The notes below the pieces were generated by a model. That model did no database searches and was not told the origin of the DNA. It saw only the letters and a program-made list of their open reading frames with translations. From Isochrysis galbana (lineage: Eukaryota > Haptophyta > Isochrysidales > Isochrysidaceae): 64,000 nucleotides of DNA. Numbering within the stretch: the first letter of the stretch is position 1; each line of letters begins with the position of its first letter. Positions 17,505-27,887 of this stretch are shown here, in pieces. The DNA is taken from NCBI GenBank assembly GCA_018136815.1, contig CM030931.1:8482557-8546556 (forward strand), in the 5' to 3' direction. Both the position numbers and the translations under genes were made by a program.

Positions 17505-20038
17505 CTACATCTTCAGAGCGGCAGAGAAGGCGGCGAGGCGATCGACGCGGCTGCGGGGCTTTTGTTGTGCTCCGACGGCGGCACCGATTGGCTTGAACTT
17601 CTTGCCTGACTTGTGCGACACGTCGGCTTTGGCGTCGGACGTGGGCGACCTCCCAAGCTTCTTTGACTTAAATGGGCGCTCCACGTCTGCCACACTCCCG
17701 CGCTTTCGCCCGGACGTGCCGTTCGTTTTTGCATCAGTTTCAGTCTGTTGTGGACAGCTTGTTTTGTCATTACTATCGCCTCTCTTCGGCATACCAGGCT
17801 CCGGCCGCTTGTCCGAATCCCCTCTCAGAGCGGAGCCCATCCCATTGTCGGGGCGCTTCCTCTTCGCTTTGCCCGATCCCTTCCCCTTGCCGCCACCTTC
17901 CTTATCGGCGCGTCCACTGAGAGGGTCGTCCCCAAGCAACGATGCGAAGGCATCGCGCTTGCGCTGCAAACGAGTCTGTGCGCAGTGACAACAACGGGTA
18001 CCCGTGGGTTGTGGTGCCCAGGCGGTTGTGCAACAGCGACAAGGAGCGCGCCACGTCTTGGGCAAGCAAGCCAGCATGCGCTATCGCGCACCTGCATCGA
18101 GGCCCACGAGTCCGGGTGCGACTTGTAGTGTTCGAACCTCAGGCGGCGGAGCAAGGATAAGCCATGGTTAGTGGCCCTTAAGTCCGTTTCGCTCGCAAGC
18201 AAGCCAGAGAGGATCTTCTCTTGCAGATGAGTCGGTACAGCGTCGAAAGTGGCGCCCAGCACAAAGCAACCTGCTCGGCTTCGGATAAGCTTGCCTGGGG
18301 AGCTGCACAGCGTGTCGAGTATTGGCTGTCGGGCCTCGGCCGCGCCAGGCCCTGGTGTTGCAAGGGCCGCTTCGACAGTGCGGCTGCCGACGGGATGGCG
18401 CGACAGGTCGAGGAGCTCCTCCGGCGGGAGGTTGCTCAAGCTCAGTAGTGCAGCGCTGCTCTCATCGAACCGGAGTGACAGTAGTGCCTCGAACGTCCTC
18501 GAGCCGAGGTTGCTCACGACAAGATCCCGAGCATGGGCTGGCTTGTCAGAGGGAGCTAGCGCACTGTGCTGGCCCGGGGCATGGCTACCCCGCCCCTGCT
18601 CACGTCCACCGCGCCCGCCTCCACCCTGCCCAACCCAAGCTTGTCCTTTGCCACCGTGAGCGCCGATGGCGAGGATTAAGCGAGCGAGTGCGCCACCATC
18701 TGACTCACGCTCCTCATCATCCACCTGGCGTCGACACTTTTGGCCCGAAGGGGGGCACGCTGCGGAGAAAGCTTCAAGCAAGGCAGCTCCACCACATCCG
18801 AGCCGCGCGCATGACTGCGCCAACCGCCAGACCACGCCGGCACGGGAGGCAAGCAAGGACGACATCCCGGGACAAATCTCGCCGAGTAGGCGTTGTAGCT
18901 GCCGCTTGTTGGATGCACGCATGGCCAGCATCTGCACCACAAAGTTGGCGAGCGAGTGCGACGCCATCTCGAGGAGGCTACCACGAGCCACTACATAGAC
19001 ACGATCCCACCATTTGGAGGGAGCGGCCTTCAGGATCGCCTCGAGCGCACGTGACCCCGATGACTCACGCGAGAGGCTGCGCACCCATTCCACCGTCTCT
19101 GGCGGCGGCTGCGGATCGGCGAGCCGTTCCTGCCGCAAGTCCGCTCCCGTTCTCGCATTGCCACGAGCCCCCCCGCTATCCTTGAGCTGCCGCACAGAAG
19201 GCTCGTCTTCTGCAGGCCATTTGAGCAGTGCAGAGATGAGAGCGTCAAGCTGCTTGCTAGTCTCGGGCAGCGATTCGACCAGCTCAAGAAGAGCTGGAGA
19301 GGCCACTGTGTGCGAGAAGAGCTGGCGCACGCCTTCGCCAGTCCCACGGCCATGGGAGAGCACTGCTTCAGCCACACGTTGCAGCGCATCTCCGAAGGCC
19401 AGCGGCACCGTCACACGCGGCGTGTCCTGGCCAGCCGGATCCGCTGCGCTGCTGGTCCCTGTCGGCCCAGTGCTCTGGAGCTCATTTTTTGCGGCATGTG
19501 CCGAGCCACGCGGCACAAAGGGCCGGCCCGATAGCACGCGGAAGAGAGCGCGCACCGCGTAGGTACCGTGCCGGTCACGCATGCTCGCGACCAGCGGTGT
19601 GGGGCCCGCCGCGGGAGGCTCCACTAGCCGCTCGACAAACTCAACTAGCACCTGTGCAAGTCCGCATTGGCTGTCGACCATCGACTCAGGCTGGGCGGCA
19701 AGTGCGACGATCTCCTCGAGCACGTGAGAGGCGTACTTGTCAGAAAGCAGCGCGTAAGGATCACCCCGCCTGAGCAGCGGGGCGACGACACGGGCGCGCT
19801 GCGCGTCGGTCGCGGCGCGCAGCACCCTCGCAAGTGCGACGCTCCCAAAGACGTGCCTCGCGCAGTGGGTCTCCTGCCCCTTGAGCTGCTCAACAACGGT
19901 GGAGACGACGTCAGCGCGAATGTGCGCTGCCCGACCAGCCTCCTCCTCCTCCGTTCTCTCCTCCGCCGCTTGAGTGAGCATGCGGTCCGCGCGCCTCAGG
20001 AAGTTGAGGACATCCGGGTTGATTCTCACGGAAGCCAT
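17505..20038 (-). CDS. NOP9: NOP9, nucleolar PUF-repeat ribosome biogenesis factor (exons 20038-18092, 17963-17505)
   Basis: 801 residues after removing a 128-bp intron (GTGCGC...TTTGCAG, phase 0, joining SMQ to RKRDAFASLLGDD). PUF-type repeats run along the protein: GSVALARVLRAA, DKYASHVLEEIVALA, RDRHGTYAVRALFRVL, SHSLANFVVQMLAM, SRHPVGSRTVEAAL and IRSRAGCFVLGATF. This spaced set of degenerate Pumilio repeats, with a basic Lys-rich C-terminus (GKGKGSGKAKRKRP; KSGKKFKPIG), is the layout of Nop9, which binds pre-rRNA around the 3' end of 18S rRNA and restrains Nob1 cleavage in the nucleolus. A Gly/Arg/Gln-rich insertion lies at about 465-500. Length is near the usual 650-750. The start at 20038 is the first ATG and gives MASVRINPDVLNFLRRADRM. 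Confidence 0.82.
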
Positions 20039-20282
20039 CGCCAGCAGCCTGCTGCAGGCTGAAGACCTCCTCCGGCGGCTGGCTCAAGCTTCGCCCCCCC
20101 TCCGCCCCCTTCCTCCCCCCCCGGCGTGCTCCTCCTCCTCCTCCCCTTCGCTCCCGTGGCGCCCGCTCCAGCCTTGCCCCTCCCTCCCTCTCCCCTCGCC
20201 TCGCTTGCCCCCCTCTCCCTGAAGATCCGTCCAGAGCGGCTCGTCGACGACGTCGCTTGCAGAGGAAGCCGAGGCCGCGCGG

Positions 20283-20336
20283 AGGGGGGGGGGGGGGGGG
20301 GGGGGGGAGGGGGGGAGGGGGGGGGGGGGAGGGGGG
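20283..20336 (+). repeat. Poly-G tract
   Basis: About 50 bases of almost pure G with a few A, in the divergent flank upstream of NOP9. Likely to be of uncertain length in assembly, and a candidate quadruplex-forming site. Confidence 0.8.
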
Positions 20337-20557
20337 GCGCCTTGGCCGATAGAACGGGAGAGAGGGAGAGGGTGGAAGGTTTTATTTACAGTGTACAGAA
20401 TAGACAGCAGACATATGTGAGAGTCATGGTGTGAATTCTCTGTCGGCGAAGAAAATTAGAAGACCTTGTGAGGTGAACGGATACTTCACTCCGTAGACAG
20501 AGTTAGAAAAACTCTTGAAAAAGCCGGCTAGTGCTGCTATACAGTATGGGTGCACCA

Positions 20558-20860
20558 CCATGGGGAAAGCCGCAAGGCTGGGCCCCCACAACCCACAAAG
20601 CGGCGCTCACATACGCGCCGCCAACCAATCAGGATACAAAAGGCCCATCCTCCCCCTCCCCCAACGCTAGGCCCAAAGTAGTGTACATGGACCGACCCCC
20701 CGAAACCAAACAAAAAGGAACGAGGGGGGGAGCGGGAAGGGGAGAGAGGGTAGGGTGAAGGCGATGTCAAGTGTAGACCCCAGCGGAAGGGGTAACGAGT
20801 AGCAACGTGCAACGTAGTAGTCTTCTTCAAGAATATAGTCTTCTCCAAGAATATATTTTT
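20558..20860 (+). mobile_element. LINE 3'-UTR-only copy with target duplication
   Basis: Flanked by TACAGTATGGGTGCACCA (20540-20557) and TACAGTGTGGGTGCACCA (20861-20878), an 18-bp duplication with one mismatch. The 303-base insert has GGCCCAAAGTAGTGTACATGG, CCGAAACCAAACAAAAAGG, G-rich tract and GGCGATGTCAAG in the order seen in the 3' UTR of the LINE at 35900-36110, and ends AAGAATATA plus T6. It is an extreme 5' truncation that fixes the 3' end of this subfamily. Confidence 0.75.
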
Positions 20861-20879
20861 TACAGTGTGGGTGCACCAT

Positions 20880-22030
20880 TAAGAAACCCGAAACCCCAGC
20901 ATTAAGAAAGCTTAACCTGAATTTGGCCGCCGACCTCGTAAGAAACTGGGGGGGCCCTAGCTATAATGTCGAATCCAGAGTATCTCTATACTCAAAGCGG
21001 ATTCGATACTCGATAGTGCGAACGAATTTTGTTTTCAGGGCTTGTCTCGATGCTCTCTCTCTCTCAAGATTGTGCCCCGAATGAGACTTGACACGATCAA
21101 GCATCGGCTTGATTCGACATATAAGCTAACCGGCTAAGAAACCCACCCCCCACCCCCCACCCCCCACCCCCCCTTTCCCCTTTCCCCTTCCCGGCCGCCG
21201 GCCGCACGCAACGCTCCTCACTCCTCATCCTCATTTTGTAACTTTAACTTGTAGCTTGTGGGGAGTTATAATGGATAATGGGAGCCGGGGGTCTGCGAGG
21301 GGGGAGGGGGGAGATTCGAAGGGGTGCATAGTTGTATGTATGTGTTTGTGGCATCAGCATCAGCGCACTACGTCAAGGCGTACGGGTAGTTGCGCTGAGG
21401 GGCTGAGGGGTGTCGTGATAGTACCGGGCTAGTGGGAGTAGTGGTACTAATCCTCAATTATATTATTATCGACTATCGACTATGGCGATGTGAGGGATTG
21501 AGGGATTGTCAGATTGTCAAAGTCAGAGTTCGAAGTAGTCGAAGTCGTTAGAGTTTTCTATCGTCTATATTGCTTGTTCTCGTTCTTGTTCTTGATTATT
21601 CTTGTTCTTGTTCTTGTTGTCGCGCCTTTATCCCTTATTATTCTATATTCAATCCTAAGGCGGCTTGCTTTCCTTCGGTGCCGGAAGACCGGAAGGAGGA
21701 AGGAGAGATCTCCCTTCTCCCTCCCTCCCTCCCTCCGGTATCTCCTCTCTCCCTCCCTCCCTCCGGTATCTCCTCCCTCCCTCCCTCCGGTATCTCCTCC
21801 CTCTGGGCGTCATCGGTGGTTGGGCTCAGTTCCCGCGCTCTGCGGTATCGCGCGGGGGGGGGGGGAAGGGGGCGGGGGGCGGGGAGGGAAGCAGGCTGGG
21901 CGGGCCGAGCCGGAGCGAGCGAGCTAGAGGGAAGGCGAGGCAAGAGAGGACAAGGGAGTGGGCGCGTGCGGTGAGGCTCGCGGCGGTAGGAGAGCGCCTG
22001 CCCTACGCAGCCAGCACCCGCTGCGCCGCG
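20880..22030. other. Intergenic region with simple repeats
   Basis: Holds a C6A-type tract (CCCCCCACCCCCCACC, 21144-21172), a reverse copy of the CTGAGCGTTAGTACCACTAC dispersed repeat (about 21360-21445), TTCTTGTTCTTG repeats (21575-21620), and a minisatellite of CCTCCCTCCCTCCGGTATCT units repeated about three times (21718-21800), probably in the NSE4 promoter or 5' UTR. Confidence 0.55.
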
Positions 22031-23001
22031 ATGGCCCAAATGCCCACTGTCGAGGAGCAGGCTAGGACAAGAGCGGCGCTCCGAGAGCTTGAGCGCGACC
22101 TGGACTCCAACAAACAGAGCCTAACCGAGACGAGGAGCACAGGGCTGGCCGAGGCGCAGAAGAGGGCGAATGAGCTCTACGCCATCTCACAGACCGAGTC
22201 GCGCGGCGCCGCGCTCGACGCCACGATCCTCAACAAGGTCGCCACGCTGGGCGCCGAGCAGGCGGGGAATCTTGAAAAGAAGAGCGAGGGTTTCTTGCGA
22301 AGCCTCCGGCAGAAGTTCGGCATGGGTGGATCGACACCACGAATTAATTGGTGCATCCGCACTCCGCACCAAACCCCGGCGAGCCCGCACGCGCCTCGCG
22401 CGCCGAAAACCAGACTACTCATGGACCGCACTCTTTCCTACCATGCCGTAGGCAAAGGCTCGGCGAGGCCGTCGACAATGCGGGCATCTACGCGCACGTG
22501 CCGTGCGTTACCTTTCTGTTGGGCGACTTTGCAATGCCCGTCATCAAGCAGCGGCAGGAACGGAAGCGGAAAGAGCGCGCCGCCTCCGAGCCGCTCCAGA
22601 CGGCAGCAACGGTCCAAGTTTCGCAGCTCCAAGAGGCACCCGAGGACCGTGCCCAGGTGTCACGCATGAAGGTCATGCGCGAGACGATCAGAGAGTCTGC
22701 AAAGAGGGACGTCCAGGGGCGTGTTAACCTCTTCCAGCTGGTGCTCAACCCAGACTCCTTCTCGCAGACGGTGGAAAACCTATTCGATCTTTCCTTCATA
22801 GTCAAAGATGGCTTTGCCGAGGTTGTGACGAGCGATGGAGTAGCGCACATCCTCCCGGCCAAGCCGCCCGATACGCAGGCATACAGTAAAGGCCTCGTGA
22901 AAAAGCAAAACATTGTGACACTTGACTACGACACCTGGGAGCAGCTCTGCGCTCGCTGGCTACCTAATGGCGCGAGGCCCATTTTGCCACAGCGGCGTTG
23001 A
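22031..23001 (+). CDS. NSE4: NSE4, SMC5/6-complex kleisin subunit (exons 22031-22350, 22452-23001)
   Basis: About 289 residues. Exon 1 encodes a helical N-terminus with ILNKVATLGAEQAGNLEKKS, matching the Nse4 segment that contacts Nse3 and Smc6. The intron (GTGCAT...GCCGTAG, 101 bp, phase 2) was chosen because it restores a Trp before QRLGEAVDNAGIYAHVPCVT, the conserved WxxLG...P..FLLG motif of the family. The C-terminus (VNLFQLVLNPDSFSQTVENL, FDLSFIVKDGFAEV) is the Nse4_C winged-helix kleisin domain that binds the Smc5 head. NSE4 bridges SMC5 and SMC6 in DNA repair and in silencing of extrachromosomal DNA. Confidence 0.88.
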
Positions 23002-23436
23002 TTTGTCGATGGTGGATCATATGCACCGGTCCGTGTGGTGGAGGTAAGCGCTCAGGCAATCACCCTGCGCCACGCCACACCCCGGTGTCTCGGCGTTGCC
23101 GTGTCAGACTTGCCCGCCGCCTCATTCGGTTGCATTATTATGACCGTCTCATGTGAATGGGTCATGCGGGCACTCGTTGTGAAAGAGCCCGCTGCCTCTA
23201 CGTACAAATATGGCGCTACGGGATGGATAGCTCTCACGTGCTCTCTCATCGTTGCGTCAAGTGTATTGTCACAGTACTACTAGTATTAGTAATGGTAGTG
23301 TGATGATGAGCATTATTAGCACTTCAAAGCTGTGCCATTCATGCGCGCTGTGTTTGCGCTCTTGGTGGCCCTCATCGCGCCCTAGCCGGAGGCATGCGAA
23401 CGAGAGGACGAGACCGCGACCGATAACGGACTGCGA

Positions 23437-23515
23437 GCGGCATAGCCTCGCCGTGCGATGCGAGAGCGGGGAGTGGAGGCATAGCCTCGCCGTGCGACGC
23501 GAGAGCGGGGAGCGT
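23437..23515 (+). repeat. 39-bp tandem duplication
   Basis: GGCATAGCCTCGCCGTGCGA(T/C)GCGAGAGCGGGGAG occurs twice with a 39-base period. The flanks show no gene. Confidence 0.7.
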
Positions 23516-23549
23516 GAGCTCCGTGTCAAGTGCTTGGGCCGGTGAGTCG

Positions 23550-23990
23550 GGCACTGGAACCCAGGAGAATGAGAGGGGTCCGGCGGAGGCGAAGGTAGTG
23601 GTCCACACGCGCCGGCGACTGTTACGCACAAGAATAAGGAAGGAATCTTTCGAAACCCCTTAAGTGCATTGATGAAGACCGAAGTAAAACAGCGCCACGA
23701 TATAATCCAACGGCCAACACCTGAGGGGGAATCAGGGTCACACAAGGGACAAGGGGTAGTTCTTGCCACCGGGCCGATACCTGAACGCTCGACCGACTTG
23801 CAACCTACAAACGCTAGGAGCACGCAAGGAGGTAAGCCAGGCGGGAGGAGGGGCAAAGCAGGCGACAAAGGAGGCGAGGGCAAAGAGGGCGAATGTAGGA
23901 TGATGCGACGGTGACTAGCCTACAAGGAGGGGACATAGAAACGCAGGCAACTTCTAAAACAAAAAAGTCGATCGCGGGCATGCGACACCG
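23550..23990 (-). mobile_element. Dispersed retroelement fragment (family B, minus strand)
   Basis: Reverse complement of the sequence at 43570-43890 and 56330-56690: shared CCCTGATTCCCCCTCAGGTG, TTGGATTATATCGTGGCGCT, TTCGGTCTTCATCAA, CACTTAAGGGG and GAAAGATTCC in the same order. At 55876-56690 it follows a LINE 5' module, so it is probably an internal region of a LINE subfamily. No intact frame. Confidence 0.6.
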
Positions 23991-23999
23991 TTTCAAGCA

Positions 24000-24659
24000 C
24001 CAAAAATTTCGACTCAAGAGAAGAGGGAGGACATGTCTTGAGGCGGCGTCGCTGCCCATGACTAGCGCAAGGGTATAGCGCCCCCACTCAGACATCTCCT
24101 TCCCCACAGCTCCTCTCTGAGGAGTTGCTCCTCACCCTCCCATTCTCCCATTAGGCCCCCTTTCCTGCGAGACCAAAACAGGAGCTCGCCTGGCGTGGGG
24201 GGCTGTCTGAGTGTGGAGGGAGGGGCGCTCCGGCTAGCGCAGTTGGAAAGCTAGTGAAGAGCTGGGTGGCATAAGGATAAGGGGGGAAGGGTGCTTGCGC
24301 TTGCCGCGGCAGGGAGTCCTGTCTTGAGTGAGCGCTAGTCCCGTTCCTTTGCCGCGCCGCGACCCGCATGCCGCATGCAAAAATTTGTTATTATTTAATA
24401 TTGCTATAGGATACTAGATTCTAGATTCGTAGGTCCTCGTGTCCTCATGTGCCGCTGCTTACGCGTTCTGGCATTGTGGTGTTCGGTGCCAGGCTCGTGC
24501 TGCTACGTATGACGAAAGCTTGCATGTGAATGTAGTCCCACAGTAGTAATGGGTGTGAGTGGGAGTGTGTGGGATGTGTCGTCACGTATGGCCGGTGCGC
24601 ACGACTTCCATAGACTTCCATTGCCACCGTCAACCGATCTCAAGGTGATAATAGCAAGA
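24000..24659. other. Intergenic region, no gene seen
   Basis: No coding signal. Contains a tRNA A-box look-alike (CTAGCGCAGTTGGAAAGC, 24233-24250) without a B box, and A/T-rich sequence at 24380-24430. Confidence 0.4.
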
Positions 24660-25949
24660 TCAAGAGCGAAACGACAAGCAGCAATATGGCCACAGGGCAT
24701 AGCCCTGACTCCAAAGTCCTGCGCACTTGCACTGACGTCTCTTTCTTATGCTGCATTCATCTTCATCATCATGATAATCTATTACTTGGATGGAAGCACC
24801 ATCAAGTTCTGGAAGCTCGGCGAATGTACTCCAACCTAACATTTCATGCAACCGCTCGCAAAAGTCCTCCGGCACGTCCGCACCACCAGTATTGACATTT
24901 GCCAGCAGGGGCTCGGTCTTGATGGCAGTCTTCGTCGGCGATGTGTTCGGTGCTACCCGGAGCTTTGGTGGGATCTATTACCTCTTCACCACCTCCTCAA
25001 TGAGCTCGGCCTCCTCTCGTTTCCTGGCCTCATCCTCCCTCAGAATCTGTTCCCGAGACAAAGGTGGCGGCCAGCCAAAGTGACCCTGCATAAGATTCGG
25101 GTGATCTGCCATAGCCTCAAGCAGTGCAGCATGCCCCTCCTCGCTGAAAGGGTTGTCTTGCACGTAGATGTACTCACCCCGAGCAAATGCACCCTTGTGT
25201 AGGGCTGATGCGAGCGCATGCAAGGACCTGTCGGTCAGCCTATTGCTCTGCAAAGAGAGGCGCGACATTTGCGGGCATGCGCCCCCTTCAAGAGCCTGAG
25301 CGATGGCGACGGCACCTTCATCACCCACATTGTTCTCAGCCACAAAGAGGTACTCCATATTTGGCAATGTACCGGCCACCATCGCCGAGGCAATCGAACG
25401 CAGCCCCTCATCGCCGAGGCTGTTGTGTGGCAGCGCGAGCTTCCTAATGCCAAGCACCTCGCCTGCTGCTGCGAGCCGAGTGAGTGCGTTCATGGCCGCC
25501 GGGCCGATGCGATTCTGCGCCGCGTACAAGAGGTCAAGGGCCGGAAGAAATTTGAGTGCCTCAATGACGGCAGCAAACTCATCCCCAATGTTGCAGCGGT
25601 GCAGGTGGACCTGGCAAAGCTGACGCGGCCGCAGCAGCTGAATGGCTGCGGCGAGACCATCACAGTCTTTCTCCTCGAATGTTCGGTCTCCTAGATCAAA
25701 TTCTGCCTGGGTAGTGAGCGACTCTCGCACATCAAAGGCAGGAAGCTCGAGGTACTTGAGGTCGGGTGAGGGGCGCATCGGAAGCGAGAATCTCTTGTAG
25801 AAGCCTTGTGCACACAGCTCAAGAGGAGTGAGCACTCGCGCACCCGCAGCCAACTCGGGCATCCCTTCTTCCTCTGCCTTCCCCCCCCTCCCTTTCTCGT
25901 GTGCGCCAGGCGGCGCTGCGGCCGGTCGCTCTCTTGCCCCCCTCCCCAC
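24660..25949 (-). CDS. Leucine-rich-repeat protein, ribonuclease-inhibitor type (exons 25949-24993, 24929-24660)
   Basis: About 408 residues. After a Gly/Ala-rich N-terminus, residues about 110-270 hold at least five RI-type repeats of 28-31 residues: LCQVHLHRCNIGDEFAAVIE, LDLLYAAQNRIGPAAMNAL, IRKLALPHNSLGDEGLRSIA, MEYLFVAENNVGDEGAVAIA and MSRLSLQSNRLTDRSLHALA. Such horseshoe domains mediate protein-protein contacts. Exon 1 would otherwise end at a stop at 24978. A 63-bp GTGGTG...GACGAAG intron (phase 0) joins LIEE to TAIKTEPLLANVNTGGADVP and an acidic tail; this join is an inference from frame. Partner and pathway are unknown. Confidence 0.7.
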
Positions 25950-27026
25950 CCGCAGTATTCTCCTCCTCGAGAGTCTGTAGAGTCTAAAGTACTCTGTCCA
26001 AAAGATGAAAAGATGAGGATCCTGCCTGCCCGGGGTCCAGGGGGGAGGGAATCCTACGAGGGGGGCCGCTGGAGGATGGGTGTGGCTGATGACTTGATCC
26101 GAAAATAACCTGCTCTTGGAACCTTAGCACAGGCAACTTCCGTCGGGGTTCTCTTGTCGTCGAGGTAGAACGTTAGCGCCGCCCTCTTTGAGTCTCATCG
26201 CCAGTGGAGCTCCATCCCTTACCGCGTCCCACGTCGGGGATGTGCGTGCGTTGACACGTGGCTCGTCAGGTTATTTGCTCTGGCTCTAGCCTTATGGGCT
26301 TGTGGGTAGTGCTGGCGAAAGCGAAAGAAGGACGATGAACGATGAAGGAAGAAAGAAACCCCTCTTGAAGAGGAAGAGGTCTCTTGACTCCTGACGCTTG
26401 ACTCAAGATCTTGATCTTGACTCTTGAAGATTCGGAGCAATAACGAGCCTACGCCTCAATTTTCATGGGCAGCTTGTGGTGTCTCCGCCCTGCCCCCCCC
26501 CCCCCCGCCCTGCCCACTACCCACTACCACTACATACAAGTCCGTGACACAATGTGTATTCTATTAATACTAATACTATGGACTATGGTGTTTATATTTA
26601 TCGGTGTGCATCACGTGTATCACGTTATACACGCCTCAGGGACGTACGCACACTTGACACAAAAACAAAATGTCAGTGGGCGGACAAGGACAAGGGGGCA
26701 ATGGGGGGATGGGGGGCGCCAAGTGTCTAGCTAGTCGGACAGCGGTCAGCGGTGAACTACCAGTGTTTATGTGTTTATGTGCCCCGGACAGGGGGAGGGG
26801 GGTAGAAGGTGTTCGTGCCGGACGGACGCAAATACAAGTACTACTAGTATTATGTCACGGACTTGTACAACCCCACCCGCGAACCAACTTCCGATGAGAA
26901 CAGTTGGCAGTTGGTCCATCTCTCTTTCTACTGGGGTACTGACAGGGTGTAAGTACTTTACTCCTACTCTACTCGCTACTCCAACTCTACTCGCGCACAC
27001 CGGTGCAAAATGATAAAATGATACTA
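25950..27026. other. Intergenic region, no gene seen
   Basis: Contains a TCTTGA/GACTCTTGA-rich stretch (26370-26430), a C14 run (about 26494-26507) and A/T-rich sequence. No convincing coding frame on either strand. Confidence 0.4.
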
Positions 27027-27636
27027 CTACCTCCGTTCCAAAACTGAAAAAATTTTCAGTTTTCTTTTCACAGCTCCCCAAAACTTGAAATAAATAAACC
27101 GCAACTTCAATGGGGGGGTTGCCGGTACATGCTGGCTTAATGGGGTGAGGAGGGGGGGGCTCAGCACTCGAAACACGATTGAAATAGGCATTTTTTCAAT
27201 GTGGACTGGGTTTGCAAATCGGCTGACGCGAACGATTGGCGCGAAAGCTCTTGGCCCGTGGCATTCGCGGCCGCATGGCGCGGCTGAAGGTGGTGGAGCC
27301 GCCGCAGCGCGGCGCTCGCACTGGGGGCGAGTATGAGTGGCAAGGCAAGGGGCGCAAGAAGAGGAGCTCAACCACCAACAGTCCTCCCGGTGGAAACCAT
27401 CACGCCTTGCGCCTTGCCGCATCGTCGTGACGTTGCTTCTGACAGTAAATAGAGTGCCCGTTTTTGACACGTTGTGGGGCGCTTTAGATTTTCGTTAACA
27501 TCCTCAACGAAAGCACCTTGTTAAGCCAGCATGTACCCTCCCCACACCCCGGCCTTCCTCTAGTGCCTCCTCTTCTCTAGGCGCCGCCCTCGCTTCCCAA
27601 AGGCTCTCTCACATCTCAGTTTTGGAACGGAGGTAG
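27027..27636. mobile_element. Stowaway/mariner-like MITE
   Basis: Perfect 21-bp terminal inverted repeats, CTACCTCCGTTCCAAAACTGA at 27027-27047 and its complement at 27616-27636, are flanked by TA on both sides (27025-27026 and 27637-27638). A CTNCCTCCGT...C terminus with TA target duplication is the hallmark of Stowaway-type Tc1/mariner MITEs. The 610-bp interior has a G-run near 27111, host-like GC content and no transposase frame. Confidence 0.85.
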
Positions 27637-27887
27637 TACTAGAATTTATTTACTACTAGAATTTATTGTACTCCTAGCGCGCGGCCGTGTGCAGAGGAGG
27701 CAGTGGCGGCGAGCCAACGCCGTCGGCCTCGCTCTGAAGGGAGAAGTCGCTGTCGAGGGGGTCGATCTGGACGCGATCGATCGGCGCGCGCAGCTGCGAC
27801 AGACCCAAGACCAAACAACTCGCTCACGACAGTAAGTTAGCGCCACCAACGAGAGATGGTGGCCGGGCACTGGGGTAATGGCCGGTG

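Noticed and set aside
24233-24250. tRNA A-box look-alike (CTAGCGCAGTTGGAAAGC)
   Set aside because: No B box (GGTTCRANNCC) at the right distance and no cloverleaf can be drawn, so neither a tRNA nor a clear tRNA-derived SINE.
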